A program made the translations under genes and the position numbers. This document shows, one piece after another, positions 1-5,894 of a stretch of DNA of 12,669 bases. The notes beneath the pieces were generated by a model. It had not been told where the DNA came from. It saw nothing but the letters and a program-made list of their open reading frames with translations, and did not search any database. This DNA is from Candidatus Peregrinibacteria bacterium (GTDB lineage Bacteria > Patescibacteriota > Gracilibacteria > UBA1369 > LOWO2-01-FULL-3), in NCBI GenBank assembly GCA_016186245.1, contig JACPLZ010000064.1, positions 1-12,669 on the forward strand, in the 5' to 3' direction. Position 1 is the stretch's first letter; each line of letters starts with the position of its first letter.

Positions 1-351
1 ACTATATGAATCATCAAGATACGGATCGTAAATAAACCCCTTCCATCCGACAGTCGTGCGCGGTTTTTCCAGATATGCACGCATTATCACAACCATTTTA
101 TCTTCCACTTTTTTCCGCAGCGCATTGAGCTTTTCTGCATATTCCACCGCTTCATCATAATTATGAATGGAACACGGTCCCACCACTACGATTTTTCGTT
201 TATCTTTTCCGTCGAGCACATTTTCCACCGCCATCCTCGCGCCAATAACGGTCTCTTTGGCATTTTTTGTAATCGGCACTTTTTTAAGAATTTCCTCCGG
301 CGAGGCAATTTTCTTAAACGCCTTTATTCTTATGTTGCTGATTTGATTCAT
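1..351 (-). CDS. aroF: DAHP synthase (3-deoxy-7-phosphoheptulonate synthase), class I AroF/AroG/AroH type, N-terminal part
   Basis: Condenses phosphoenolpyruvate with erythrose 4-phosphate, the first step of the shikimate pathway. Only the first 117 residues are present; the gene runs off the left edge. The reading matches the E. coli AroG family closely: N-terminal NIRIKAFKKIASPEEIL, then the PEP-site signature VVGPCSIHNYDEAVEYA near residue 58, then EKPRTTVGWKGFIYDP near residues 98-113. The ATG is the only possible start, because an in-frame TAA lies four codons upstream inside the repeat array. There is no Shine-Dalgarno sequence: the 20-bp tandem array comes right up to the start codon. 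No other shikimate gene is visible. The symbol is by family; the allosteric subtype (F, G or H) cannot be read from this part. Confidence 0.9.
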   Translation of the reverse strand, partial: MNQISNIRIKAFKKIASPEEILKKVPITKNAKETVIGARMAVENVLDGKDKRKIVVVGPCSIHNYDEAVEYAEKLNALRKKVEDKMVVIMRAYLEKPRTTVGWKGFIYDPYLDDSYS

Positions 352-460
352 AGGGTGAGCTTAACATTGTCATGGTGAGCTTAACATTGTCATGGTGAGC
401 TTAACATTGTCATGGTGAGCTTAACATTGTCATGGTGAGCTTAACATTGTCATGGTGAGC
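352..460. repeat. Tandem array, 20-bp period, five full copies plus one partial
   Basis: Five perfect head-to-tail copies of ttaacattgtcatggtgagc, preceded by a partial copy (agggtgagc). The last copy runs into a complete module A palindrome, so the array looks like an expansion of the left half of module A. It lies where the promoter and ribosome-binding site of the DAHP synthase gene (minus strand) would be expected. Confidence 0.95.
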
Positions 461-475
461 CTGTCGAACCATGAC
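449..475. repeat. Module A palindromic repeat (REP-like), copy 1
   Basis: A 27-bp element with perfect 8-bp arms GTCATGGT and ACCATGAC around an 11-base loop. An identical copy lies at 12518-12544, and an expanded inverted copy lies inside the HNH gene. This is the general form of repetitive extragenic palindromes. Confidence 0.85.
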
Positions 476-480
476 CACTG

Positions 481-552
481 TATCATCCTGCAGATTTTTG
501 CTTCGCAAAAATCCTTTCTCCTCCCCCGCATCAACTCGTTTCAGGATCTTTC
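481..552. repeat. Composite repeat: modules B, C (copy 1) and D
   Basis: A B fragment (tcatcctg) leads into the C hairpin at 493-513 (arms GATTTTTGC and GCAAAAATC, 3-base loop TTC), a pyrimidine tail CTTTCTCCTCCCCC, and the D half-site ACTCGTTTCAGGATCTTTC. In simpler copies B and D are adjacent and form a stem ATCCTGAA/TTCAGGAT; here C is inserted between the two halves. Confidence 0.85.
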
Positions 553-557
553 TCATT

Positions 558-606
558 GTCATGGTGAGCCAGATTTTTGCTTCGCAAAAATCCTTTCTCC
601 TCCCCC
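558..606. repeat. Composite repeat: half module A joined to module C (copy 2)
   Basis: The left half of module A (GTCATGGTGAGCC) is fused directly to a second C hairpin at 572-592, identical in arms and loop to copy 1, followed by CTTTCTCCTCCCC. The shared 36-base segment with copy 1 shows recent duplication or exchange. It ends just beyond the stop codon of the HNH gene. Confidence 0.85.
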
Positions 607-613
607 TGTATCA

Positions 614-1825
614 TCACGACAACACATCCTGTCTATGTTTGCGATAAAGGTTGTCGACATTATTTGCAACCAGATTCCCAAGATCAATCTGCCAATTTTT
701 TGGCTCGGCCAATTCATTTTTTACCAATCCGTTATGCATAAATTCATGATGATTTTTGCAGAGCGGCACCACGGAATCGTGACTTTTTGATTGTGAAAAT
801 CTATCGCGATGATGCCAGTTTTCCGGCGGATGATTGCAGTTTGGATAGGCGCAGCAACCGTTGGTTTTGGCGAGCTCTTCACGTTTTTTTGGTGACGGAA
901 TATGTCTTGTTAGGGGGTTGTCTGACTGTGTCACCGTGTTCGATAGTGTCATCTTGCCTGACTGTGTCATCCCGCAGATTTTTGCAAAGCAAAAATCCCT
1001 TCTCCTCTCCCATAGTACATCCTGTTTAGAATTTTTATCACTGTTAATCTCACTATCATGGTTCCCTTCGGCAGGCTCAGGGCAGGCTCGGCTCACCATG
1101 ACAATGTTTTTAGTAGATCCTGCTTGTTCCTCGTTTTTGCGATCTATGATCTCACCACATTTTTCCTTTTTCTCCAAACTCATCACCGGTGATGAGTTTT
1201 TCACTCTGGGCTTATTTGAGCCAAATTTGCTGTCAAAAGTCTCTCGTAGAATAATCCCCATTGCTTCCCTATCCGATAATTTTTCCCCGTATTCATTCTT
1301 TAATTTCAAAAATAAAAAAGTCATTTCTTCATCGAGGGCGACGGTAAGTTTTTTTGGTACGGCTTTGCAAACAGTAATCTGTTGGACATCATGGTCATCA
1401 ATCATCATCTGATCGCAACTCTCCTTGCAGCGCCAATTTTTTTCTACCATCTTTTCTCTCAATTCTTTTGAAAGTATTTCCACCGCCGATTTACTCATAT
1501 TTTCAATCTTGTCCGCAAAGGCAGCGTCGGTTTCCGGAGTCGCAATCGTAGCTACCATGGCTACTTTGTGAATACCCACTTTCCTTATCGCTTCCTTCAA
1601 CTTTGGCTTATTTTCCAGATGTTTTTCCAGATTAAGCCTTTTTATGACTGTAGATTTTGGTATCCCTCCAAGCTTTCCGGCATATTCAATAATTGTCGTG
1701 AAATATTTTTTCCAAATTCCGCTATTAAAAATATCCGGCAAAATCTCCAGCATTTCATTCGTTAATTTATTTCTTTGTCTGCCCAATTCTACAAATTTCT
1801 GATGAAGAATTTTAGGATCGATCAT
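614..1825 (-). CDS. HNH endonuclease with DUF222-like N-terminal region, carrying in-frame repeat insertions
   Basis: A 403-aa protein. Residues 1-140 are helical and resemble the DUF222-like region common in front of HNH domains (GIPKSTVIKRLNLEKHL, then KVAMVATIATPETDAAF). Residues 150-200 (ITVCKAVPKKLTVALDEE) are typical of the same CPR family. The HNH/McrA-like zinc site is near residues 320-365: CCAYPNCNHPPENWHHRDRF then VVPLCKNHHEFMHNG, with Cys pairs and the His-His and His residues in place. A metal-dependent DNA nuclease role is inferred from the family. Between the two parts, residues 240-300 are largely translated repeat: VSRACPEPAEGNHD comes from an inverted module A and ERRRDFCFAKICGMTQ from module C. 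The frame is kept, so the protein may still fold, with an extended linker. No Shine-Dalgarno sequence precedes the ATG. Confidence 0.85.
   Translation of the reverse strand: MIDPKILHQKFVELGRQRNKLTNEMLEILPDIFNSGIWKKYFTTIIEYAGKLGGIPKSTVIKRLNLEKHLENKPKLKEAIRKVGIHKVAMVATIATPETDAAFADKIENMSKSAVEILSKELREKMVEKNWRCKESCDQMMIDDHDVQQITVCKAVPKKLTVALDEEMTFLFLKLKNEYGEKLSDREAMGIILRETFDSKFGSNKPRVKNSSPVMSLEKKEKCGEIIDRKNEEQAGSTKNIVMVSRACPEPAEGNHDSEINSDKNSKQDVLWERRRDFCFAKICGMTQSGKMTLSNTVTQSDNPLTRHIPSPKKREELAKTNGCCAYPNCNHPPENWHHRDRFSQSKSHDSVVPLCKNHHEFMHNGLVKNELAEPKNWQIDLGNLVANNVDNLYRKHRQDVLS
917..1011. repeat. Modules B and C inside the HNH gene (C copy 3)
   Basis: Two degenerate B motifs (ctgactgtgtcaccg and ctgactgtgtcatcc, 36 bp apart) precede a C hairpin at 977-997 with arms GATTTTTGC and GCAAAAATC and loop AAA, then CCTTCTCCTCTCCC. 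All lie inside the coding sequence of the nuclease and are read through on the minus strand. Confidence 0.8.
1057..1102. repeat. Expanded inverted module A inside the HNH gene
   Basis: Starts with CATGGTTC and ends with GCTCACCATGAC, the reverse of module A. The centre is expanded by a GGCAGGCTCAGGGCAGGCTC stretch typical of another REP family. On the minus strand it is translated as VSRACPEPAEGNHD. Confidence 0.8.
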
Positions 1826-1852
1826 TATAATTTTTATTAAAAAATAAAGGAG

Positions 1853-2013
1853 ATGCTTACCATATCACTTCCGACAGATTTTTCAAGGAATATATTACGA
1901 TTGCACGCCAAAACAGCCAAGTGCGCATCAGCTTTTTATGGCTGGCACAAGCCTCGAATACAGCCATCGGTATTTTCGGGTCTTGGAGCATTTCGCCAAC
2001 TCATGAAAAATAG
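1853..2013 (+). pseudogene. Decayed RHH antitoxin / RelE-type toxin remnant
   Basis: The first 27 residues (LTISLPTDF onwards to CASAF) align without gaps to the N-terminus of the intact antitoxin at 3398 (LSISLPADK to TTSAY), with 11 identical positions including ISLP and D. After about 30 residues the similarity stops. Further on, in another frame, GSWSISPT matches GLWSISPD of the intact toxin; the DNA tTGGAGcATTTCGCC differs at one base within the core. So an antitoxin 5' end and a toxin 3' piece survive with the middle lost or scrambled. A TATAAT box (1826-1831) and AAGGAG lie upstream, but AAGGAG touches the ATG directly, which is too close for efficient use. The antitoxin part is well supported; the toxin part is less sure. 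Confidence 0.6.
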
Positions 2014-2018
2014 CACGC

Positions 2019-2684
2019 TTACAGTCTTTTCAAAATATCCTCCCCCTCAATTTTTTTCTGCAATTTTTCTCTTTCCTTTTTTCGATCCTCTTCGATGCAG
2101 CGTTTTCTGATTTTTTTATATAAATCCACGATATCGCCCTTTTTATTTACGCCGAGCAGATCGTCGAATCTGGCAGCTATAGCTTCTTTTAGTTTATTGG
2201 ATACCTGCCCGACTGAATCAGAGTGGAACCCAATAAGTTGGAAAGCATCCAGTATACGCACGGCTACCGGCTTGAATTTAAGCTTCTCATCGTCAAATGA
2301 ATATTCCAAGGAAATATCGCGTTTCGTTTGAGACCCATAAGTTACATAAAAGAAGATTGTTCCTTGAATTTTGGTGAAGCCAACTGGAAGATTAGCAAAA
2401 GCGCTTACAATGAATTCATAGGTTTTCCCTTCATGTTGAATGGAAAACTTCTTATCAAAAATCCTATCAAGCGCATCGTCCGTATCAAGAATCTGCTGCG
2501 CAAGCGTTACCGCTATGAGATGTTTACCGTGCATCGAAGCAGGAAGTTTATCATTTATTAACTGCTTTGCGTCCGGCATTACTTTGCACTGTTCCGGACT
2601 TCCTTCCTTATAAACAAACCTCTCCGCATAAATCGGATTGGGAAACGCGGGACAATTTAACAAACAATGTAGCCGATCTTTCAT
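2019..2684 (-). CDS. Unrecognised 221-aa soluble protein
   Basis: I do not recognise the family. The protein has no signal peptide or membrane segment. The N-terminus is Cys-containing (LHCLLNCPAF, then PEQC at about residue 33), the middle is probably a beta-rich region (FSIQHEGKTYEFIVSAFANLPVGF, GTIFFYVTYGS), and the C-terminus is a charged helix (DLYKKIRKRCIEEDRKKEREKLQKKIEGE) likely to form a coiled coil. The frame stays open for another 176 codons upstream, but that stretch translates repeats (RDPERRRDFALQ) and lies antisense to the coiled-coil gene. I therefore start at the ATG that begins MKDRLHC, 28 bases downstream of a TATAAT box. Confidence 0.65.
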   Translation of the reverse strand: MKDRLHCLLNCPAFPNPIYAERFVYKEGSPEQCKVMPDAKQLINDKLPASMHGKHLIAVTLAQQILDTDDALDRIFDKKFSIQHEGKTYEFIVSAFANLPVGFTKIQGTIFFYVTYGSQTKRDISLEYSFDDEKLKFKPVAVRILDAFQLIGFHSDSVGQVSNKLKEAIAARFDDLLGVNKKGDIVDLYKKIRKRCIEEDRKKEREKLQKKIEGEDILKRL

Positions 2685-2711
2685 TTTTATTATTTTTTTA
2701 AAACCGCTAAA

Positions 2712-2738
2712 ATTATAGCATGCCCCCCCATTTTGCAA
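2712..2738 (-). promoter_or_regulatory. Candidate promoter of the 221-aa gene
   Basis: Read on the minus strand: TTGCAA, a 15-base spacer containing a run of seven G, then a perfect TATAAT. The ATG follows 28 bases after the -10 box. The -35 spacing is short, so the -10 box carries most of the support. Confidence 0.5.
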
Positions 2739-2757
2739 GTCTGTGTTGGAGGGTAAG

Positions 2758-2827
2758 CCAGACTTTTGCAGAGCAAAATCCCTTCTCCTTTCAGGATCTC
2801 TTTTCCATTTGATTGTCATGGTGAGCC
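2758..2827. repeat. Composite repeat: diverged module C (copy 4), D and half A
   Basis: A C hairpin with changed arms (GACTTTTGC and GCAAAATC, loop AGA; 2761-2780) is followed by CCTTCTCC, the D half-site TTTCAGGATCTC, and the left half of module A (GTCATGGTGAGCC). It fills the gap between the divergent 221-aa and coiled-coil genes. Confidence 0.75.
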
Positions 2828-2903
2828 GGACAACAGTTTTTGAGAATTTTTGCTTGAATTTGAAAAATTGCAATGATAGCGTTGGAAGCCCTAATAAAAT
2901 TGA

Positions 2904-3317
2904 ATGAATCCACGGATAAAAAATTGGGCGAAAAGCGATAAATCTACACAAAGAATTAATGTCAAATTCAGAGAAATAAAAAAGGAGATTAGAGCTATGA
3001 AAAGAGAATTTAGAACTGATATTGATGACATGGATAAACGATCGAGAAAACGTATTGATAGTATGGATTGCAAAGTCGATAACTTTTTTCGTAATGCTCT
3101 TCATGTTTTTGTGACGAGATCGGAATTTGATGACAGGATCGAAAGACTGGCAACGAAAGAGGATTTCGAAAGGTTTATGAATATCATCGATAAAATGGCA
3201 AATGAAATGCATGTTGCGCTGACAGGAATGAAAATATACGACAGCATTTTATCAAATCTTGACGATAAAGCCGTGGATCACGAAAAGCGGATTTGCGTTT
3301 TGGAGAAAACCACTTAG
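2904..3317 (+). CDS. Small coiled-coil protein
   Basis: A 137-aa charged, almost entirely helical protein with heptad-like spacing (FREIKKEIRAMKREFRTDIDDM; DDRIERLATKEDFERFM; YDSILSNLDDKAVDHEKRI). It has no membrane segment or signal. Short coiled-coil proteins of this style, with repeated DxR/ExF and a C-terminal LDDxxxDHEKRI-like helix, are frequent in CPR genomes and often lie beside toxin-antitoxin genes; the function is unknown. The start is uncertain: the ATG at 2998 has an AAGGAG nine bases upstream and would give 106 aa (MKREFRTDI), whereas the 2904 ATG has no ribosome-binding site but extends the same helix. I give the longer form. Confidence 0.65.
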   Translation: MNPRIKNWAKSDKSTQRINVKFREIKKEIRAMKREFRTDIDDMDKRSRKRIDSMDCKVDNFFRNALHVFVTRSEFDDRIERLATKEDFERFMNIIDKMANEMHVALTGMKIYDSILSNLDDKAVDHEKRICVLEKTT

Positions 3318-3340
3318 GCTCAGTTTTTTGCCTTTTCGGC

Positions 3341-3370
3341 TTGACCATTTATCGCTTTCTGTAATACAAT
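3341..3370 (+). promoter_or_regulatory. Promoter of the RHH/RelE-type pair
   Basis: TTGACC, an 18-base spacer and TACAAT, with the predicted transcript start about 20 bases before the antitoxin ATG. The -10 box lies in the centre of the adjacent 30-bp palindrome, so a protein bound there would block RNA polymerase. Confidence 0.65.
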
Positions 3371-3384
3371 TGTATTACAGAAAG
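3355..3384. promoter_or_regulatory. 30-bp perfect palindrome, probable antitoxin operator
   Basis: Each 15-bp half reads CTTTCTGTAATACAA towards the centre, with no mismatch and no spacer. It covers the -10 box and start region of the toxin-antitoxin promoter and ends 13 bases before the antitoxin ATG. Ribbon-helix-helix antitoxins bind such sites as pairs of dimers, so autorepression is the likely function (inference from family and position). Confidence 0.75.
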
Positions 3385-3397
3385 TAAATTCTAATTT

Positions 3398-3622
3398 ATG
3401 CGATCAGTATTAAGTATTTCTCTTCCGGCCGATAAGAAAAAGGAAATTGAAGCAAGAGCCAGGAAGGCAAACAAAACCACCAGTGCCTATATTATTCACA
3501 TAGTGGAACTGGAAAAAAGTTTGATTTCCGAGGATGAACTCGTGGAAATGGCTGCCAAAGCCGAAAAAAATTACAAGGCTGGAAAAACCAAAAAACTTAA
3601 ATCGCTCGCTGATTTAATGTAG
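3398..3622 (+). CDS. Ribbon-helix-helix (CopG/RelB-like) antitoxin
   Basis: A 74-aa protein. The beta strand SVLSISLPADKKKEI and the following helix-turn (ARKANKTTSAYIIHIVELE) form a typical RHH DNA-binding domain in the first 45 residues. The charged C-terminal half (EDELVEMAAKAEKNYKAGKTKKLKSLADLM) would wrap and neutralise the toxin, and the ending KSLADLM is common in this antitoxin type. The stop codon overlaps the toxin's AGGAGG, consistent with coupled translation. The gene has its own promoter and palindromic operator directly upstream. Confidence 0.85.
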   Translation: MRSVLSISLPADKKKEIEARARKANKTTSAYIIHIVELEKSLISEDELVEMAAKAEKNYKAGKTKKLKSLADLM

Positions 3623-3628
3623 GAGGCA

Positions 3629-3895
3629 ATGAAGATAAATGAAATTCACTACAATGAAGATTTTGAAGAGCAGTTTTTGAATCTTCCGAAAAATATTCAA
3701 AAAAAGGCATGTAAGACCGAAGGTCTTTTCAGGCAAAATCCTTTTCATCCTTCTTTACGTCTGCATAAATTAAAAGGAAAACTGGATGGGCTTTGGAGTA
3801 TTTCGCCGGATATGAAATACAGGATTATTTTTAAGCCAATGGGGAATGGCGTAATTTTGTTTGTAAGTGTCGGGCTGCATGCAATTTATGAATGA
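3629..3895 (+). CDS. RelE/ParE-superfamily toxin (mRNA interferase-like)
   Basis: An 88-aa protein, normal length for the family. The conserved pattern is present: FEEQFLNLPKNIQKKA helix, PSLRLHKLKGKLDGLWSISPDMKYRIIF (the K-L-x-G-x-W-S-I motif followed by YRIIF), and the closing strand ILFVSVGLHAIYE with the usual His-x-x-Tyr. Expected to cleave mRNA at the ribosome and to be held inactive by the preceding antitoxin. AGGAGG lies only two bases before the ATG, closer than usual; this may keep toxin output low. The GLWSISP segment recurs in the remnant near 2000, so the chromosome has held at least two related pairs. Confidence 0.85.
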   Translation: MKINEIHYNEDFEEQFLNLPKNIQKKACKTEGLFRQNPFHPSLRLHKLKGKLDGLWSISPDMKYRIIFKPMGNGVILFVSVGLHAIYE

Positions 3896-3901
3896 ATCAA
3901 G

Positions 3902-3932
3902 TGCCAAAATCCGCGCTGGCGGTTTCTTGGCA
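3902..3932. terminator. Stem-loop between the toxin gene and ilvC
   Basis: Outer arms TGCCAA and TTGGCA and inner arms CCGC and GCGG (loop GCTG) give about 12 base pairs with one mismatch and one bulged base. It starts seven bases after the toxin stop codon. No T-run follows, so it may be an RNA 3'-end stabiliser or an ilvC leader structure rather than a classical terminator. Confidence 0.4.
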
Positions 3933-3961
3933 AAATCCATCACAAATGCTAAATTTTCGCC

Positions 3962-5017
3962 ATGGCTAAAATAAATTTTGGAGGAATTGAGGAAGAAGTT
4001 GTCACACGCGATGAATTTCCGCTCGAAAAAGCGCAAAAAATCCTCGCAAATGAAACGGTCGCCATCCTTGGCTACGGCATCCAAGGCCCCGGCCAGGCTT
4101 TAAACATGCGCGACAACGGCGTAAAAATAATTATCGGCCAGCGCCAAAATTCTAAAAGTTGGGACAAAGCCATCGCGGACGGCTGGGTTCCGGATGAAAC
4201 CCTTTTTCCATTGGAAGAAGCCGCCCAAAAAGGCACGATCATCCTTTATCTTCTCTCCGATGCCGGTCAAAAAGACTACTGGCCGACACTAAAAACATAT
4301 CTCACCGAAGGCAAAACTCTTTACTTTTCTCACGGATTTTCCATTACTTACAAAGACCTTACGAATGTCATACCTCCAACAAATATTGATGTTATCCTCG
4401 TTGCCCCAAAAGGTTCCGGCCTTTCCGTCCGCCGCAATTTTCTGGAAGGCAGCGGCATCAACGCCAGCTTTGCCGTTTTCCAAAACTATACCGGCAAAGC
4501 GACAGAAAAATGCATCGCTCTCGGCATCGCTCTTGGCGCGGGATTTCTTTTCCCCACAACTTTTGAAAAAGAAGTTTACAGCGATCTCACCGGCGAACGC
4601 GGAGTTTTGATGGGCGCTCTCGCCGGCGTCATGGAGGCGCAATACAATGAGCTCCGCAAACACGGCCACACGCCATCGGAGGCTTTTAACGAAACCGTGG
4701 AAGAGCTTACCCAGAGCCTTATTAAACTTGTCGCCGAAAAAGGCATGGACTGGATGTTTGCGAATTGTTCGACCACAGCGCAGCGCGGCGCACTGGACTG
4801 GAAAGGCCGTTTTCGCGATGCTGTGGCGCCGGTTTTCGATGAACTTTACCGCCGCGTTTCTACCGGCGAAGAAGCAAAAATAGTTTTGGAAAAAAACAGC
4901 AGTCCGGATTATCGCGCCCGCCTCGATGCCGAGCTGAAACAAATCGCCGACTCCGAAATGTGGCAGGCCGGCAAGCAAATCCGCTCCCTCCGTCCGGAAA
5001 ATTGGAAAAAGAAATAA
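3962..5017 (+). CDS. ilvC: Ketol-acid reductoisomerase (class I)
   Basis: Converts 2-acetolactate to 2,3-dihydroxyisovalerate with NADPH and Mg2+, in branched-chain amino acid synthesis. The protein has 351 aa, the usual class I length. The Rossmann motif GYGIQGPGQALNMRDNG begins at residue 37, followed by IIGQRQNSKSWDKA (Arg and Ser after strand two suggest NADPH). Metal ligands lie in SDLTGERG (D208, E212) and NETVEEL (E244, E248), and CSTTAQRGALDW is the substrate-binding segment. Several stretches (LLSDAGQ, KTLYFSHGFS, DVILVAPKGSG, GHTPSEAFNETVEE, RSLRPEN at the end) resemble the Ilv5 branch of the family more than the E. coli enzyme. The gene stands alone, without ilvB, ilvN or ilvD. No clear ribosome-binding site. 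Confidence 0.95.
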   Translation: MAKINFGGIEEEVVTRDEFPLEKAQKILANETVAILGYGIQGPGQALNMRDNGVKIIIGQRQNSKSWDKAIADGWVPDETLFPLEEAAQKGTIILYLLSDAGQKDYWPTLKTYLTEGKTLYFSHGFSITYKDLTNVIPPTNIDVILVAPKGSGLSVRRNFLEGSGINASFAVFQNYTGKATEKCIALGIALGAGFLFPTTFEKEVYSDLTGERGVLMGALAGVMEAQYNELRKHGHTPSEAFNETVEELTQSLIKLVAEKGMDWMFANCSTTAQRGALDWKGRFRDAVAPVFDELYRRVSTGEEAKIVLEKNSSPDYRARLDAELKQIADSEMWQAGKQIRSLRPENWKKK

Positions 5018-5036
5018 AGCTACACGCTCAACCAGG

Positions 5037-5057
5037 ATTGTTTCATTATGAAACAAT
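5037..5057. terminator. Hairpin between convergent ilvC and membrane-protein genes
   Basis: Perfect 9-bp arms ATTGTTTCA and TGAAACAAT around the loop TTA. The loop is, on the minus strand, the TAA stop codon of the membrane-protein gene. Placed 20 bases after the ilvC stop, it could end or protect both transcripts, but it is AT-rich and lacks a long T-run. Confidence 0.4.
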
Positions 5058-5816
5058 AATTGCAAATCCCTTGATCAGCACAATATGCGCCACATACAAA
5101 AACAGAGAATATCTGCCCAGTTCAGCCATAAGATGATTATTCCCAAGCAAAAATTTACACAAAAAATACATCGCTAAAACCTGCGCTACGACAATAAAAT
5201 CAAAAAGCTGGAAATATTGAATGATGAAAAAAGGAACCGCGGAAAATAAAATAGCGGCCGCGAAGGACAATTTATTTTTAGCATAACCGTTCAAATCAAA
5301 ATTTTTCCCGACAAAATAGCCGATCAGTCCATAAATGGTGAATAAAAGATTGTAGGAATCAATCCCGGAATAATTTAGCGCAATCAATGCGGGAAACAGG
5401 AAGCAAAGCATCAGTCCGCTCTTTTTAATTTTATCCAAAAGCAGACTTAGCATAATAACCAGAACCATTGGCATAAGAATTTCGAATGAAAACAGTCGCG
5501 AGCTTCCGATTATAAAATCGCTGAAATGAATATCGTTATGTAGAAAATTCGGAATATTGAATGCCAGAAATATTATCAGTAATTTTGCCGCCAGTTTGAT
5601 TTTTTTTAAAAATTTATCGGTCAAAAATCTCGCCAAAATCACCCCAAGAAACAAAACAAATCCCAGTGGAACCCAATAAAACAATTCCTGATTAAACCGA
5701 AAGGAAGTCAGATTTACAAGGACATGAAAAACCACCATTCCAATCAAAAGAATCCCGCGAAAAACATCATATGAAAGGATCCTGAAATTTTGCATGACGA
5801 AAGTATACTTCATCAA
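5046..5816 (-). CDS. Multi-spanning membrane protein, probable acyltransferase-3/DUF1624-like
   Basis: A 256-aa hydrophobic protein with about eight predicted membrane helices. The opening ILSYDVFRGILLIGMVVFHVLVNL resembles the first helix of DUF1624/acyltransferase-3 proteins (D-x-x-R-G ... H), and the end ELGRYSLFLYVAHIVLIKGF resembles their last helix. These families transfer acyl groups to sugars at the cytoplasmic membrane; here the activity is only inferred, and the protein is shorter than typical acyltransferase-3 members (350-400 aa). The start may be the Met at 5795 (MQNFRIL), because a TATACT box lies six bases ahead of it and would give a leaderless message, but no good -35 box accompanies it. 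Confidence 0.65.
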   Translation of the reverse strand: MMKYTFVMQNFRILSYDVFRGILLIGMVVFHVLVNLTSFRFNQELFYWVPLGFVLFLGVILARFLTDKFLKKIKLAAKLLIIFLAFNIPNFLHNDIHFSDFIIGSSRLFSFEILMPMVLVIMLSLLLDKIKKSGLMLCFLFPALIALNYSGIDSYNLLFTIYGLIGYFVGKNFDLNGYAKNKLSFAAAILFSAVPFFIIQYFQLFDFIVVAQVLAMYFLCKFLLGNNHLMAELGRYSLFLYVAHIVLIKGFAIIVS

Positions 5817-5894
5817 TCATGCCATATCTATAAATTTACAAAGCACGCCATGCAGCTTTTCCAGCGCTTCAATCTCTACTTCTCATGCTATCAC

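Noticed and set aside
352..475. Possible CRISPR array
   Set aside because: The units are directly adjacent 20-bp copies with no variable spacers, and no cas genes are present.
452..790. Plus-strand reading frame of 112 aa
   Set aside because: It is made of translated repeat modules and the antisense of the HNH gene end.
1862..2005. Minus-strand frame encoding PKIPMAVFEACASHKKLMRTWLFWRAIV
   Set aside because: It looks protein-like but lacks a start codon and ribosome-binding site, and the plus strand shows clear RHH antitoxin similarity over the same bases.
2685..3212. N-terminal extension of the 221-aa minus-strand gene to a 397-aa reading frame
   Set aside because: The extra part translates repeats (RDPERRRDFALQ) and the antisense of the coiled-coil gene; a TATAAT box and an ATG mark a better start at 2684.
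4289..5065. 258-aa minus-strand frame opposite ilvC
   Set aside because: It is the antisense shadow of a highly conserved enzyme gene and has no recognisable domain.
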